DNA from: CBDFKV01 sp965249035
GTDB taxonomy: Bacteria; Pseudomonadota; Gammaproteobacteria; Arenicellales; Poriferihabitantaceae
Assembly (NCBI GenBank): GCA_965249035.1
Contig: CBDFKV010000004.1
Span: forward strand, 89,624 to 153,623
Direction: 5' to 3'
DNA: 64,000 nucleotides
Shown: positions 8,049 to 17,064 of the stretch, piece after piece
How positions within the stretch are numbered: position 1 is the first letter of the stretch
Layout of the letters: every line of letters begins with the position of its first letter
Translations under genes and position numbers: made by a program
Notes under the pieces: generated by a model
The model's database searches: none
Seen by the model: the letters and a program-made list of their open reading frames with translations, nothing else
Told to the model about the DNA's origin: nothing

Positions 8049-9554
8049 TTAGGCATTCTTGAATTTTTTGATTTCACCAGATTGAATCCGCGCGCGATAG
8101 GAATCGAGCTCAGCCTTAACGATGGGTGCCAAAATATACAAGCCAAGAATATTCGGTACACAGATCAGGAATACCAGTGCGTCTGAAATATCCAGAATAG
8201 GGCCCAATTGAACCATACAGCCTAGGGCAACAAATACGCAGAACAAGACTTTATAGATAATCTGCCCGGTCGCGCCCTCACCGAATAAGTAGGTCCAACC
8301 TTTCAAGCCATAGTACGACCAGGAGATCATGGTTGAAAAAGCAAACAAGACCGCAGCAAATGCCAAGGGGATTGGGAACCAGCTGAACTTGCGCTCGAAT
8401 GCCGCAGACGTCATAGCGACGCCAGTTGCATCACCCGCAAAGTTAGGATCTGCTACTTGGGCAGTACCAATGACTAAGGCGGTAATGGTACAAATCACGA
8501 TCGTATCGATGAACGGTTCAAGCAAGGAAACGTAGCCTTCTGTCACTGGCTCATTGGTTTTAACCGCTGCGTGAGCGATTGAAGCTGAACCGATACCTGC
8601 TTCATTTGAGAAAACGGCACGCTGAAAGCCAATGATCATCGCGCCCAGTGCACCACCAGCCACGCCTTCTCCAGTGAATGCGCCCGTAAAAATATTGGCG
8701 ATGGCTTGTGGAATAGTGCCGGCATTCATCAAGATGACGATCAGCGCAAACAAGCAATAAAAAATAGCCATGAACGGTACAACTTTTTCCGTAACACGGG
8801 CAATCGATTTGATCCCGCCGACGATTACCGAAAACACCACTACCGCCATGATCAGGCCAACCAACCAGCCCATGCCATCTAAAGCACCACCGGCCACGTT
8901 GTTGAGCTGCACATAAGCTTGGTTGGATTGAAACATATTGCCAATCCCGAGTGCGCCGATAAAAATACCAATGGCGTAAAAGGTGCCCATAAACTTACCA
9001 AAGCCACCCATCCCGCGCTCTTCAAAGCCCTTTCGTAAATAGTACATGGGACCACCCGAAACCGAGCCATCCGGGTTTTCAGTCCGGTATTTAACCCCCA
9101 GCGTACATTCTACAAACTTGGTCGACATACCCAAAAAACCAGCAACGATCAACCAGAAAGTAGCGCCTGGCCCACCAACGGTTACCGCTACTGCGACACC
9201 GCCGATGTTACCGATTCCTACCGTTCCAGAAACCGCCGTTGCCAGCGCCTGAAAGTGAGAAACCTCACCATGGCCTTTAGGGTCGGTCCAATCGCCACGC
9301 ACCAGCTCAATCGCGTGTTTAAAACCCGTTAGGTTGATAAAACCCATTTTGATGGTGAAAAATACGGCACCGATGACCAACCACAACACCACGATAGGCA
9401 GGTTGGCACCAAAGATGGGAATCTTAAAAAAGACAAATTTGCCGATAGCGGTTGCGATGGGTGCGGTAGCGCTATTGATGGCTTCATCGAAGCCCGCAAA
9501 CGCCACGCACGTCATCAAAAAGTAGGCTGCTACGCCTGTGAATAATTTTTTCAT
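8049..9554 (-). CDS. alanine/glycine:cation symporter (AGCS family)
   Basis: 501 residues and about 11 membrane helices. Family marks: KHAIELVRGDW after the second helix, the long TAVSGTVGIGNIGGVAVAVTVGGPGATFWL stretch (GTVGIGNI is the core), KFVECTLGVKYR, GGPMYY, and FSNEAGIGSASIAHAA. It imports alanine or glycine with Na+ or H+. The first 20 residues resemble a signal peptide (MKKLFTGVAAYFLMTCVAFA), as in several AGCS members. AGGAG sits 8-12 bases before the ATG. The usp gene lies 105 bases upstream on the same strand, so cotranscription is possible. A strong terminator follows. Confidence 0.92.
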   Translation of the reverse strand: MKKLFTGVAAYFLMTCVAFAGFDEAINSATAPIATAIGKFVFFKIPIFGANLPIVVLWLVIGAVFFTIKMGFINLTGFKHAIELVRGDWTDPKGHGEVSHFQALATAVSGTVGIGNIGGVAVAVTVGGPGATFWLIVAGFLGMSTKFVECTLGVKYRTENPDGSVSGGPMYYLRKGFEERGMGGFGKFMGTFYAIGIFIGALGIGNMFQSNQAYVQLNNVAGGALDGMGWLVGLIMAVVVFSVIVGGIKSIARVTEKVVPFMAIFYCLFALIVILMNAGTIPQAIANIFTGAFTGEGVAGGALGAMIIGFQRAVFSNEAGIGSASIAHAAVKTNEPVTEGYVSLLEPFIDTIVICTITALVIGTAQVADPNFAGDATGVAMTSAAFERKFSWFPIPLAFAAVLFAFSTMISWSYYGLKGWTYLFGEGATGQIIYKVLFCVFVALGCMVQLGPILDISDALVFLICVPNILGLYILAPIVKAELDSYRARIQSGEIKKFKNA

Positions 9555-9659
9555 GTTAAATGCTTCTCCTCTAATCGTTTATGGTGGTGACCTTTACCTG
9601 TCGGCTTGAAACTGCCAATTCTGTGTGTTTTGGCCTTTCGGCCTCGGATAAGGTGCGGT

Positions 9660-10094
9660 TTAAGGAACAACGGTTACCGGAACGGGTGCTGATTGGATTA
9701 AAGACGCAGTCACGCTACCAAATAGCATCGAACGTATTTTCGATTCCCCGCGGCGACCGATATAGACTTGAGTGACATCGTGCTCCCGTGCCAAATCGGA
9801 CAAAGTTTCACCAATATTGCCGTGACGAACCACGGTTTCTACTTCAACACCAGCACTGCGCAAAGTTTCTGCTTCTGGCGTTAGCACCATTTCTTCTGCC
9901 CGAGAAATTTCAGACTCACGGCGTTGATGTCGCTCTTCCAGCTCTTCAGGCGTGTGAAAGCTATAAGGTGACCATTCAATAACATAGGCCAGAACAACGG
10001 TAGCATCAGATTCACGCGCAGAACGGGTGGCAAAATCGATCGCCCGCTTGCTGGTTTCACTGCCATCGACAGCCACTAATAACGTATTGGACAT
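9660..10094 (-). CDS. universal stress protein, UspA family (ATP-binding type)
   Basis: 144 residues from the ATG at 10094, which has a strong AGGAGGT (complement of 10101-10107) six bases upstream; an in-frame TTG at 10115 is therefore rejected. It starts NTLLVAVDGSETSKRAIDFA and ends with the ATP-binding signature G-x2-G-x9-GS (GRRGESKIRSMLFGSVT), followed by APVPVTVVP. Proteins of this type bind ATP and support survival under stress or starvation. It is just upstream of the amino-acid symporter on the same strand. Confidence 0.92.
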   Translation of the reverse strand: MSNTLLVAVDGSETSKRAIDFATRSARESDATVVLAYVIEWSPYSFHTPEELEERHQRRESEISRAEEMVLTPEAETLRSAGVEVETVVRHGNIGETLSDLAREHDVTQVYIGRRGESKIRSMLFGSVTASLIQSAPVPVTVVP

Positions 10095-10380
10095 ACAGAT
10101 ACCTCCTAGGATCAAAAATTATTAAATCAATTATTATTATGTTGTCACCTTAAACTGTCTTAGTTGTTTTGTAAGAGCCAAACCCCTCAACCCCATAGAG
10201 CCAGTCTAAATAACAGCCAAATGGTAATGACCGCACAAAACCTTTACTTAATTAACAATTACTTAAGGTAGGGTTTCTATCAAAGGCAAGCCACCCGTGT
10301 CCGTATGGGTGGCTGTTGTGATGACCGGAATAATCCTACTATTGAGATATTCGGATGCTGGCAATGCGCAGATTAACTGC
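10095..10380. other. AT-rich intergenic region
   Basis: 286 bases. It holds the usp promoter region next to 10110-10140 (AT-rich) and a hairpin at 10289-10314 past the phosphatase gene. No gene is evident. Confidence 0.45.
10289..10314 (-). terminator. hairpin downstream of the phosphatase-family gene
   Basis: Perfect 8-bp arms AGCCACCC/GGGTGGCT with a 10-base loop, 67 bases past the stop at 10381. The following T tract on the minus strand is poor, so termination is likely but not assured. Confidence 0.45.
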
Positions 10381-11526
10381 TTACAAAAGCAATAAATACG
10401 GGATAAAAATAGAGGAGCTGACGCATTGGTGATTAGCTGTTGTCGGTGCGATGTGGCGCAAGGTCTTAATCGTCGAACCAGAAACGGCAGGCAGATTGAG
10501 CAGCCCAACGGCCAGATTAGCAGCATCGCCGTTACGTATGGGTTGCAACGTAGCTGAATGCGGTGGATTGTCCCCAGCAGCTGGCTCCTGTGCCGTGCAT
10601 CGGTTAAGGTCATAAAGTGACACATTTGCTGCGACGCCTGCACCCCAAACATAAAACGGCACAACATGGCTCTCCGCGCTCACCGGCTTGTGCTGGGTCG
10701 CCTTTTCCTGCCCACCATGGTCGCTGGTTAAAATAATCACCGTCTTGTTGCGATAATTGCTGTCCGAATCCAGCAACGACAATAGCTGACCAAGATACAC
10801 ATCCACACCAATAATGCTGTTCATATAGTCACTACCCAGCGTCCAATCCCAAGCCGAACTATGCCCTGCCGAATCGGGGTCACGGATATGTAAAAACGCA
10901 TAGTGCCGAGGAGATAACTGTAAATCTGCGATAAAGGCTGAGACTAATTGCCCTGTTTCTCTCATGAAGACATAGCGATCAATCTTATCCGGGCCGTTGT
11001 CAATGCCGTCATTATCAGCCGCTCCATGAATCGCATTCCAGCTACGATCAAAAACAGCGAATTTGTCTTTGCTGGCAAATAGCGTGGTTGACTTGCCCGC
11101 ATCATGGACACGGTCGAACACACTGGCAACATACTCCTTGGCCAGCGTGTGTAACGTCACGGGCGTACCGGGATCGAAATTGATAATCCATTCATGCCCT
11201 GCAGCTGTTTTAACGGGCCGGCCGGTTAGTTGCGAGGCATGATTTGGTAAGGTGTCGGTATAATCGAAATCAGTGCGCGCCGCTAAGGTACTGACGCCTT
11301 CTTGGCTTAAGCGGTAGAAATTAGGCAGGCGGTTTGGCCCTAATATTCGGATGGCATCTGCATACAGCCCATCAACACTGATGTGAATGAGCCGCTCTGC
11401 GGCATTTGCCGCGGGAATATTGAGCATAATAGCTGCCATTATAAAGCGGCTTGTCCCCCGTGAAGGTGGCAGACTTGATCGTCGCAGCCAATAGGCGCAG
11501 CGCTGTATAAGGCTCTTTAGGTGCAC
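10381..11526 (-). CDS. exported alkaline-phosphatase-superfamily (phosphodiesterase/nucleotide pyrophosphatase-like) protein
   Basis: 381 residues from a GTG at 11526. A long signal region ends in MLNIPAANA; an internal ATG at 11439 gives a signal that looks too short. Metal-site motifs of the superfamily: HISVDG near the mature N-terminus, DTLPNHASQLTGR (the Thr/Asn region of NPP enzymes), DPDSAGHSSAWDW and TSDHGGQEKATQH. It probably hydrolyses a phosphodiester or phosphonate outside the cytoplasm. The protein ends in a short hydrophobic tail, SIFIPYLLLL, like the end of the FN3 protein at 25284. The start overlaps the end of the CDF gene by 10 bases, so the two are translationally coupled. 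Confidence 0.82.
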   Translation of the reverse strand: MHLKSLIQRCAYWLRRSSLPPSRGTSRFIMAAIMLNIPAANAAERLIHISVDGLYADAIRILGPNRLPNFYRLSQEGVSTLAARTDFDYTDTLPNHASQLTGRPVKTAAGHEWIINFDPGTPVTLHTLAKEYVASVFDRVHDAGKSTTLFASKDKFAVFDRSWNAIHGAADNDGIDNGPDKIDRYVFMRETGQLVSAFIADLQLSPRHYAFLHIRDPDSAGHSSAWDWTLGSDYMNSIIGVDVYLGQLLSLLDSDSNYRNKTVIILTSDHGGQEKATQHKPVSAESHVVPFYVWGAGVAANVSLYDLNRCTAQEPAAGDNPPHSATLQPIRNGDAANLAVGLLNLPAVSGSTIKTLRHIAPTTANHQCVSSSIFIPYLLLL

Positions 11527-12413
11527 GCGTGTCGATCCAATAGGCAGGCATTTGCACCTTGTTGTTCAATTTGAATGGTTGCGTGCTCAACCTCAAATTC
11601 ATCATGCAAACGATGCTGCACTGTTTGCAGAAATTGGCTACCTAAGGAATCATCGTCAACCACCAAATGAACAGTCAAAGCCACTTCTGAGGTACTCAAG
11701 GCCCAGACGTGCAAGTCGTGGAGATTAACCACTTCCGGGATGTCGTTTAAATAGTGCCGTATTGCACCAATATCTGTTCCTTCAGGGACACCATCGATCG
11801 CCAGGTTGCTGGATTCGCGCAATAAACCCCAGGTGCCGACTAAAATCACGACAACGATCGCGAAGCTGGCTAGTGGATCGATCCACAACCAACCTTTGAG
11901 CAGGATAATCACCCCTGCAACCGCCACCCCCAGTGAAATCAGTGCATCAGCTGCCATGTGCAAAAATGCACCACGTATATTCAAATCATGCTTTTGGCCT
12001 GAATAAAACAGCCATGCGGTTAGCGTATTGATCACTACCCCAATCAAAGCTACCACGATCACCACGCTGCCCTCGACTGGGCTTGGATTGAAAAACCGGC
12101 CCACTGACTCCCAGGCAATGGCGCCAATCGCCAGCAATAATAAAACTGCGCTTACCAAAGCCGCCATGACGGTGACTTTACGATAACCGTACGTCTTGTG
12201 GTTAGTCGCTGCTTTTTGTGACAAGACACTCGCACCCCAGGCCAAAAGTAACCCTAAGACGTCACTTAAGTTATGCCCTGCATCTGCGATCAGCGCCATT
12301 GAGTCCGCCAGCCAACCATAAACGGCTTCGACACCGACAAAGCCGGTATTCAACAACACCCCGATCGCAAAGGCGCGGTTATAGTTAGGAGAACTATGCG
12401 GGTGATCGTGCAT
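11517..12413 (-). CDS. cation diffusion facilitator, zinc exporter (ZitB/CzcD type)
   Basis: 298 residues from the ATG at 12413 (a TTG at 12422 would add three). The N-terminus has the His-rich MHDHPHS. Six membrane helices carry ADAGHNLSD in TM2 and HMAADAL in TM5, the HD-HD zinc site of CDF exporters. The C-terminal cytoplasmic domain has NLHDLHVWALSTSEVALTVHL. It exports Zn2+ (and perhaps Cd2+ or Co2+) by proton exchange across the inner membrane. Confidence 0.93.
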   Translation of the reverse strand: MHDHPHSSPNYNRAFAIGVLLNTGFVGVEAVYGWLADSMALIADAGHNLSDVLGLLLAWGASVLSQKAATNHKTYGYRKVTVMAALVSAVLLLLAIGAIAWESVGRFFNPSPVEGSVVIVVALIGVVINTLTAWLFYSGQKHDLNIRGAFLHMAADALISLGVAVAGVIILLKGWLWIDPLASFAIVVVILVGTWGLLRESSNLAIDGVPEGTDIGAIRHYLNDIPEVVNLHDLHVWALSTSEVALTVHLVVDDDSLGSQFLQTVQHRLHDEFEVEHATIQIEQQGANACLLDRHACT

Positions 12414-12443
12414 TTTTGTCAAAACTTAAAACTGATCGTTAAT

Positions 12444-12710
12444 TTAGGAATGGGCATCAAACCTATCGGCCATACCCTCTTCCGGCCAGCCGCACTTCTT
12501 GGCAGTATCGGTCAAAACCAACACCGATAAGCTGAGTACCAACACGGATATTGTAATTTTTATCAGTAAATACAGGTGAAAATTATCCGACACGTTTTGC
12601 ACCTCAATCATCAAATGCCGCGACAATGCGGTGATCGTAATACAAAGCAGAAACTGCGTCGGTAACTTGATGGGCCTTGGAGTAAATCCTGATCCGTACT
12701 ATTTTAGCAT
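12444..12710 (-). pseudogene. PsiE-family membrane protein, C-terminal remnant
   Basis: Reading back from the stop at 12444, the frame gives SGF-PRPIKLPTQFLLCITITALSRHLM and a further hydrophobic helix, which matches the second half of PsiE (about 136 residues, four helices). Upstream in the same frame is ATG CTA AAA TAG (12710-12699), a stop three codons after the ATG, and the first two helices are missing. A TTG at 12626 could still start a 60-residue product. I read it as a truncated gene next to the ppc promoter. Confidence 0.5.
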
Positions 12711-12819
12711 CCTCCGACCCTACTCCTTTTTAGTCATACGCCTTGATTTCATCAAATGGTAGTATTTGCCGTGTAGGCTACCACATAGCCACTTTCCCGC
12801 GTTTAACTCAGCAGGTTTT

Positions 12820-15525
12820 ATGTCCGACCAAGCCCCCGATCAGTTATTTGATCCCTCTCATGTTTCTCAGTTAAGCCCGCATCTACGTGATAACGTCCAT
12901 TTGTTGGGCGCCTTGCTGGGCAAAGCCATTCGCATTCAAAGTGGCGATGCGCTGTATCAGACGGTTGAAGACGTACGCCTACTTTCGATTGCCGCCCGAA
13001 GCAGCGATGAGCCTGAAAATCAGGTGCTGTATGACAAACTGGCGGGACTGTCAGCCGACGATATGTATTGCCTCGCGCGCGCCTTCAGCATTTTTTTGAA
13101 TCTGGCGAATATCGCCGATCAGCACGAGCAGCTACGCTTGCACAAAAGTCTGGACTGGGATGGCCTTGACGAGAATGCCAAACGCCCCGCGCAGCGTAGC
13201 TCCTTTTGTAAGCTCAACGACAAGGTGTCGGCGATTATTGAGCAAGGCATTTCGCCTGATGCGCTATATCAAACAGTTTGCGAGCTGGCAATCCAGCCGG
13301 TGCTGACCGCGCACCCGACCGAAGTTGTGCGTCGCACGGTTTCCAATAAATATTTACGCATCATCCAACTCCTGGAAGCGCTAGACCGTCCCCAGCTACG
13401 GGACTATCAAGTTGAAGACATGCACGAAAAACTCTATCGTGTCATCACTGAGATCTGGGAAACCGATGAAATTCGGCGCTTAAAGCCAACCCCATTGGAT
13501 GAAGCAAAGTCGGGCCTAATCGTGTTGGAACAAACGCTGTGGGATGCGATTCCTAATGTGTTGCGCACGCTTTCGCGAATTTTGCAAAAACACACCGGCG
13601 AGGCACTGCCGCTAGACGCCACACCGCTGCAAATCTGCTCGTGGATGGGCGGCGACCGCGATGGCAACCCCAACGTCACGCCAGCCATCACGCAACAAGT
13701 CATTTATGCATCGCGCTGGAAAGCAGCCGAGCTATATTTCCGTGAAATCAAATTGTTACGCGACGAGCTATCAATGAATCACTGCAACGATCAGTTGCGT
13801 GAACGGGTGGGTGATGTCCACGAACCCTATCGTGTACTGCTCAAGCAGCTCCTAAAAAAGCTAAGCCGCACCATGCGCCGGATGGAAGTATTGCTGGAGG
13901 GCGCAGCACCCAAAAAACCTGACCTCATCAAAACCCGCGACGACCTACTAGAGCCACTATTGCTGTGCTACCAATCACTGCTGGATTGCGACAACCAAAT
14001 CATTGTCGATGGGCGGCTGAGCGATATCATTCGCCGGGTATATGCCTTCGGCACAATTTTAATGCCGCTGGATATCCGCCAGGAAGCCGGCCGACATACC
14101 GATGCGTTGGATGAAATCACCGAATACCTGGGACTTGGCAATTACGCCAGTTGGTCTGAGTTTGAGCGTCAGGATTTTTTAAATCGTGAACTCAGCAACA
14201 AGCGCCCACTGATTCCTGATCACTTCCCGGCCAGCGCTGACGTTCAGGAAGTGTTGGACACATTCAAGCTCCTGGCGAAACAACCGCCGGAATACTTGGG
14301 GGCGTATATTATTTCAATGGCAACATCTGCCTCAGACGTGCTCGCAGTAGAAGTCCTACAAAAAGCCTGCGGCATTCAGCACCCGCAGCGGGTAGTGCCT
14401 TTGTTTGAGCGCTTGAACGACTTACAAAATGCCACCGAAACCATGCAAACGCTGTGGTCGAATCCCACCTATTTGGCAAAGATTGCGGGCCAACAAGAAG
14501 TGATGATTGGCTATTCCGATTCCGCCAAAGATGCTGGCCAGTTGTCTGCTGCCTGGGGTTTATATCGCGCGCAAGAGCAATTGGTTGCGTTAGCACAACA
14601 GCAGGGCATCAAGCTCACCCTGTTTCATGGTCGCGGTGGTAGTGTCGCACGGGGTGGTGGCCCGGCACATAGCGCAATACGCTCACAGCCGCCGGGTTCG
14701 GTCAATGGCAGTATTCGCGTTACCGAGCAAGGCGAAGTGATCCAAGCCAAATACGGCGTGCCGGGGCTTGCAGTTGAAAACCTGAAGATTTATCTGTGTG
14801 CGGTTTTAGATGCAACGCTCACCCCACCGCCAGAACCCAAACCCGAATGGCGCGAATGTATGGATACGCTGTCGGCACATGCGCTGGATGAATTCCGTGG
14901 AGTCGTGCGGGATAACCCTGACTTCGTGCCTTATTTTGTCCAAGCCACCCCGGAATCAGAACTCGGCAACCTAAAAATTGGCTCACGGCCCGCACGACGT
15001 AGAAAAGGGGAAGGTATCACTTATTTGCGTGCCATCCCCTGGATTTTCGCCTGGACTCAAACCCGTTTGATGCTACCCGCCTGGTTGGGGATTGGCTCAG
15101 CACTGGAAGTCGCGCTTGAGAACGATCAGCAAGAAACCCTGCGAGACATGCAAAATAACTGGCCCTTCTTTGCCTCAACCATCGACTTGATCGAAATGGT
15201 CTTGGGCAAAGCCGACCCCGATGTCGCCAGCTTGTACGATAAAGTGTTGGTCGATGATAATTTACAAGCGCTGGGCAGTGAATTACGCGATAAATACCAG
15301 CGCATTACCCAAGCGGTTTTGGCATTAACCGGACATCAACGCCTGGTCGAACACGAGCCCTTTGTACTGCAAGGTATTTTGGTTCGAAATCCTTACGTTG
15401 ACCCGCTTAATATCCTGCAGGTCGAAATCTTATCGCGTATCCGCAAAGGTGAGTCTGGCAAGATTGAAGATGCGTTGATTATTGCAATTAATGGCATTTC
15501 TGCGGGGATGCGGAATACGGGTTAA
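12820..15525 (+). CDS. ppc: phosphoenolpyruvate carboxylase
   Basis: 901 residues from the ATG at 12820 (AGG five bases before it; an in-frame upstream extension from 12766 lacks family character). It carboxylates PEP to oxaloacetate, refilling the TCA cycle. Motifs in order: VLTAHPTEVVRR (catalytic His), SWMGGDRDGNPNVTP, GYSDSAKDAG, FHGRGGSVARGGGP (mobile catalytic loop) and the C-terminal GISAGMRNTG. Length and order match the bacterial enzyme (883 in E. coli). Monocistronic; no terminator is obvious. Confidence 0.97.
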   Translation: MSDQAPDQLFDPSHVSQLSPHLRDNVHLLGALLGKAIRIQSGDALYQTVEDVRLLSIAARSSDEPENQVLYDKLAGLSADDMYCLARAFSIFLNLANIADQHEQLRLHKSLDWDGLDENAKRPAQRSSFCKLNDKVSAIIEQGISPDALYQTVCELAIQPVLTAHPTEVVRRTVSNKYLRIIQLLEALDRPQLRDYQVEDMHEKLYRVITEIWETDEIRRLKPTPLDEAKSGLIVLEQTLWDAIPNVLRTLSRILQKHTGEALPLDATPLQICSWMGGDRDGNPNVTPAITQQVIYASRWKAAELYFREIKLLRDELSMNHCNDQLRERVGDVHEPYRVLLKQLLKKLSRTMRRMEVLLEGAAPKKPDLIKTRDDLLEPLLLCYQSLLDCDNQIIVDGRLSDIIRRVYAFGTILMPLDIRQEAGRHTDALDEITEYLGLGNYASWSEFERQDFLNRELSNKRPLIPDHFPASADVQEVLDTFKLLAKQPPEYLGAYIISMATSASDVLAVEVLQKACGIQHPQRVVPLFERLNDLQNATETMQTLWSNPTYLAKIAGQQEVMIGYSDSAKDAGQLSAAWGLYRAQEQLVALAQQQGIKLTLFHGRGGSVARGGGPAHSAIRSQPPGSVNGSIRVTEQGEVIQAKYGVPGLAVENLKIYLCAVLDATLTPPPEPKPEWRECMDTLSAHALDEFRGVVRDNPDFVPYFVQATPESELGNLKIGSRPARRRKGEGITYLRAIPWIFAWTQTRLMLPAWLGIGSALEVALENDQQETLRDMQNNWPFFASTIDLIEMVLGKADPDVASLYDKVLVDDNLQALGSELRDKYQRITQAVLALTGHQRLVEHEPFVLQGILVRNPYVDPLNILQVEILSRIRKGESGKIEDALIIAINGISAGMRNTG

Positions 15526-16023
15526 ATTTGAAATGATACAAAAAAACAGCAATCCTATAGGTATCTCCCGGTAACCTGTACTCAACATCCTCACTAAATA
15601 ACCCTTGCAGCGAGCATTTCCTGCACGAAAATCTATTTCTTCCCGTCGCTACTTAGGCGGCTTACTGAACTTTTTTAACCAGTCGTAGAGACTTTTGTTG
15701 AGTATGCGCTAACGCCCACTGACATCAAGCAGTAAGCCCATATACGACCAGTTGATTGGCGGGCTCAAACCTAATCATTGTGAGATTTCACACAGCATTG
15801 TTATGAAACAGATGATACAACTGGTACGAAGCGTGGGGGACGCTTAATTAAACTAAGGAATATTAAATGCGATTTTGTTGGAGAGGTGCATTGTTGGTTA
15901 CGCTTTCGACTGCGCTCGAAAGAGCCGAGAGTTGTACATCGATATCATCGACTACCTTCATCTCGCCCAATCGCAGAGAAAAGGCTTCGAAAACACGATC
16001 AACTTGCTTTGTGGGAGGGCGTC
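15526..16023. other. intergenic region of about 500 bases with an unexplained short reading frame
   Basis: No gene recognised. At 15782-15796 TGTGAGATTTCACA forms a 5-bp inverted repeat with a 4-base spacer, too short for a standard CRP site. From about 15857 a plus frame without an ATG reads ILNAILLERCIVGYAFDCAR and continues through IIDYLHLAQSQRKGF to a stop overlapping the YeeE start; it looks protein-like but I cannot assign it. Confidence 0.4.
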
Positions 16024-16440
16024 ATGAGTGTAGTTGAATTTTCCTGGCTTAATGCGTTTGTAGGTGGCACATTCATTGGGTTCGCTGCTGTAGCCATGAT
16101 GGTAACGATCGGTAAAATTGCCGGCATCAGCGGTATTTTCTCAGAAATTCTGAAACAAGGTTCGATTCTGTCTTGGCAATGGGCATTTATCGGAGGCCTG
16201 CTTCTTAGTGGGTTTGTCGTTCATTGGCTGTATCAGCCAATTCCCATTGAAATTGAAAGCCATACCCCAATGCTTATTTTGGCAGGGTTGATGGTGGGTT
16301 TCGGAACACGATTGGGTAGCGGTTGTACAACCGGGCACGGTATTTGTGGTGTCTCACTATTCTCACCCAGATCATTGACCTCAACCGCAGTGTTTACCGG
16401 TGTCGGAATACTAACAGTCTTCTTGGTTTCAATATTTTAG
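16024..16440 (+). CDS. YeeE/YedE-type transporter, first half
   Basis: 138 residues from the ATG at 16024, preceded by GGGAGGG at 16014-16020. Four hydrophobic helices. The sulfur-transport signature GFGTRLGSGCTTGHGICGVS lies at about residues 97-116. Full-length YeeE/YedE (thiosulfate uptake) is about 350-400 residues with two such repeats. Here the two halves are separate genes 13 bases apart, as in the PmpA/PmpB arrangement. It probably carries thiosulfate or another reduced sulfur compound across the inner membrane together with the next product. Confidence 0.88.
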   Translation: MSVVEFSWLNAFVGGTFIGFAAVAMMVTIGKIAGISGIFSEILKQGSILSWQWAFIGGLLLSGFVVHWLYQPIPIEIESHTPMLILAGLMVGFGTRLGSGCTTGHGICGVSLFSPRSLTSTAVFTGVGILTVFLVSIF

Positions 16441-16453
16441 TAGGCGTGTTTAA

Positions 16454-16882
16454 ATGAAAAGCAAAATATCCGCCCTCGCAGCTGGAATCATTCTTGGATT
16501 GGGCCTCATCTTTTCAGAAATGGTCAATCCCAAGCGCGCTAGGGGCTTCCTTGATGTGACGGGAAGCTGGGATCCGACGTTGGTGTTCGTCATGGGTGGA
16601 GCACTACTGACCACCGCCGTTGGCTATAAACTTATCTTTTCCAGAGATACTCCGTTGTATAAGGCCACTTTTACAGTACCCACCAACCAGGTAATTGATA
16701 GTCGCCTTCTCATTGGTGCTGTGCTTTTTGGGGCTGGCTGGGGATTAAGCGGCCTGTGCCCTGGTGCGACAATCGTTGCACTATCAACCTTTAACCTAGA
16801 CATCGTGACATTTATGGTCGCCATGATCGTCGGCATGAAGATATTCGAGCGCGTCGAGAAATCTAAGGTATTTGGGCCATAA
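16454..16882 (+). CDS. YeeE/YedE-type transporter, second half (DUF6691)
   Basis: 142 residues, four helices. GLIFSEMVNPKRARGFLDVTGSWDPTL is the DUF6691 N-terminal pattern and GAGWGLSGLCPGATIVAL the second sulfur-transport signature with its conserved Cys. It is expected to pair with the product of the preceding gene to form one channel. The strong GXGXXLGGXCPG-type motif makes the family call safe; the substrate is inferred. Confidence 0.87.
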   Translation: MKSKISALAAGIILGLGLIFSEMVNPKRARGFLDVTGSWDPTLVFVMGGALLTTAVGYKLIFSRDTPLYKATFTVPTNQVIDSRLLIGAVLFGAGWGLSGLCPGATIVALSTFNLDIVTFMVAMIVGMKIFERVEKSKVFGP

Positions 16883-17064
16883 CTAAATAATCGCTTAACC
16901 CCAAATTACTATTCCAGCGGCGCAGCAGCGCAATGTTCTTCGTCGGTTACACGCGCCAGCATTGGGAAGACCAAACCTTGATGAACCCTGTGAGCAGACC
17001 GTAACAAACCCGACGGAACAGCTACACACCCGCTGCGTAGCTATCCATCCCAGTGAGAGTAATT
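16883..17064. other. intergenic region between convergent genes
   Basis: 182 bases. I see no gene and no convincing terminator. Confidence 0.35.

Noticed and set aside
10263..10667. Minus-strand frame overlapping the 3' end of the phosphatase-like gene
   Set aside because: Out of frame with a well-supported gene and without any domain; a shadow.
15782..15796. CRP-like TGTGA-TCACA palindrome
   Set aside because: Spacing is 4 bases rather than 6, so it does not fit the CRP site.
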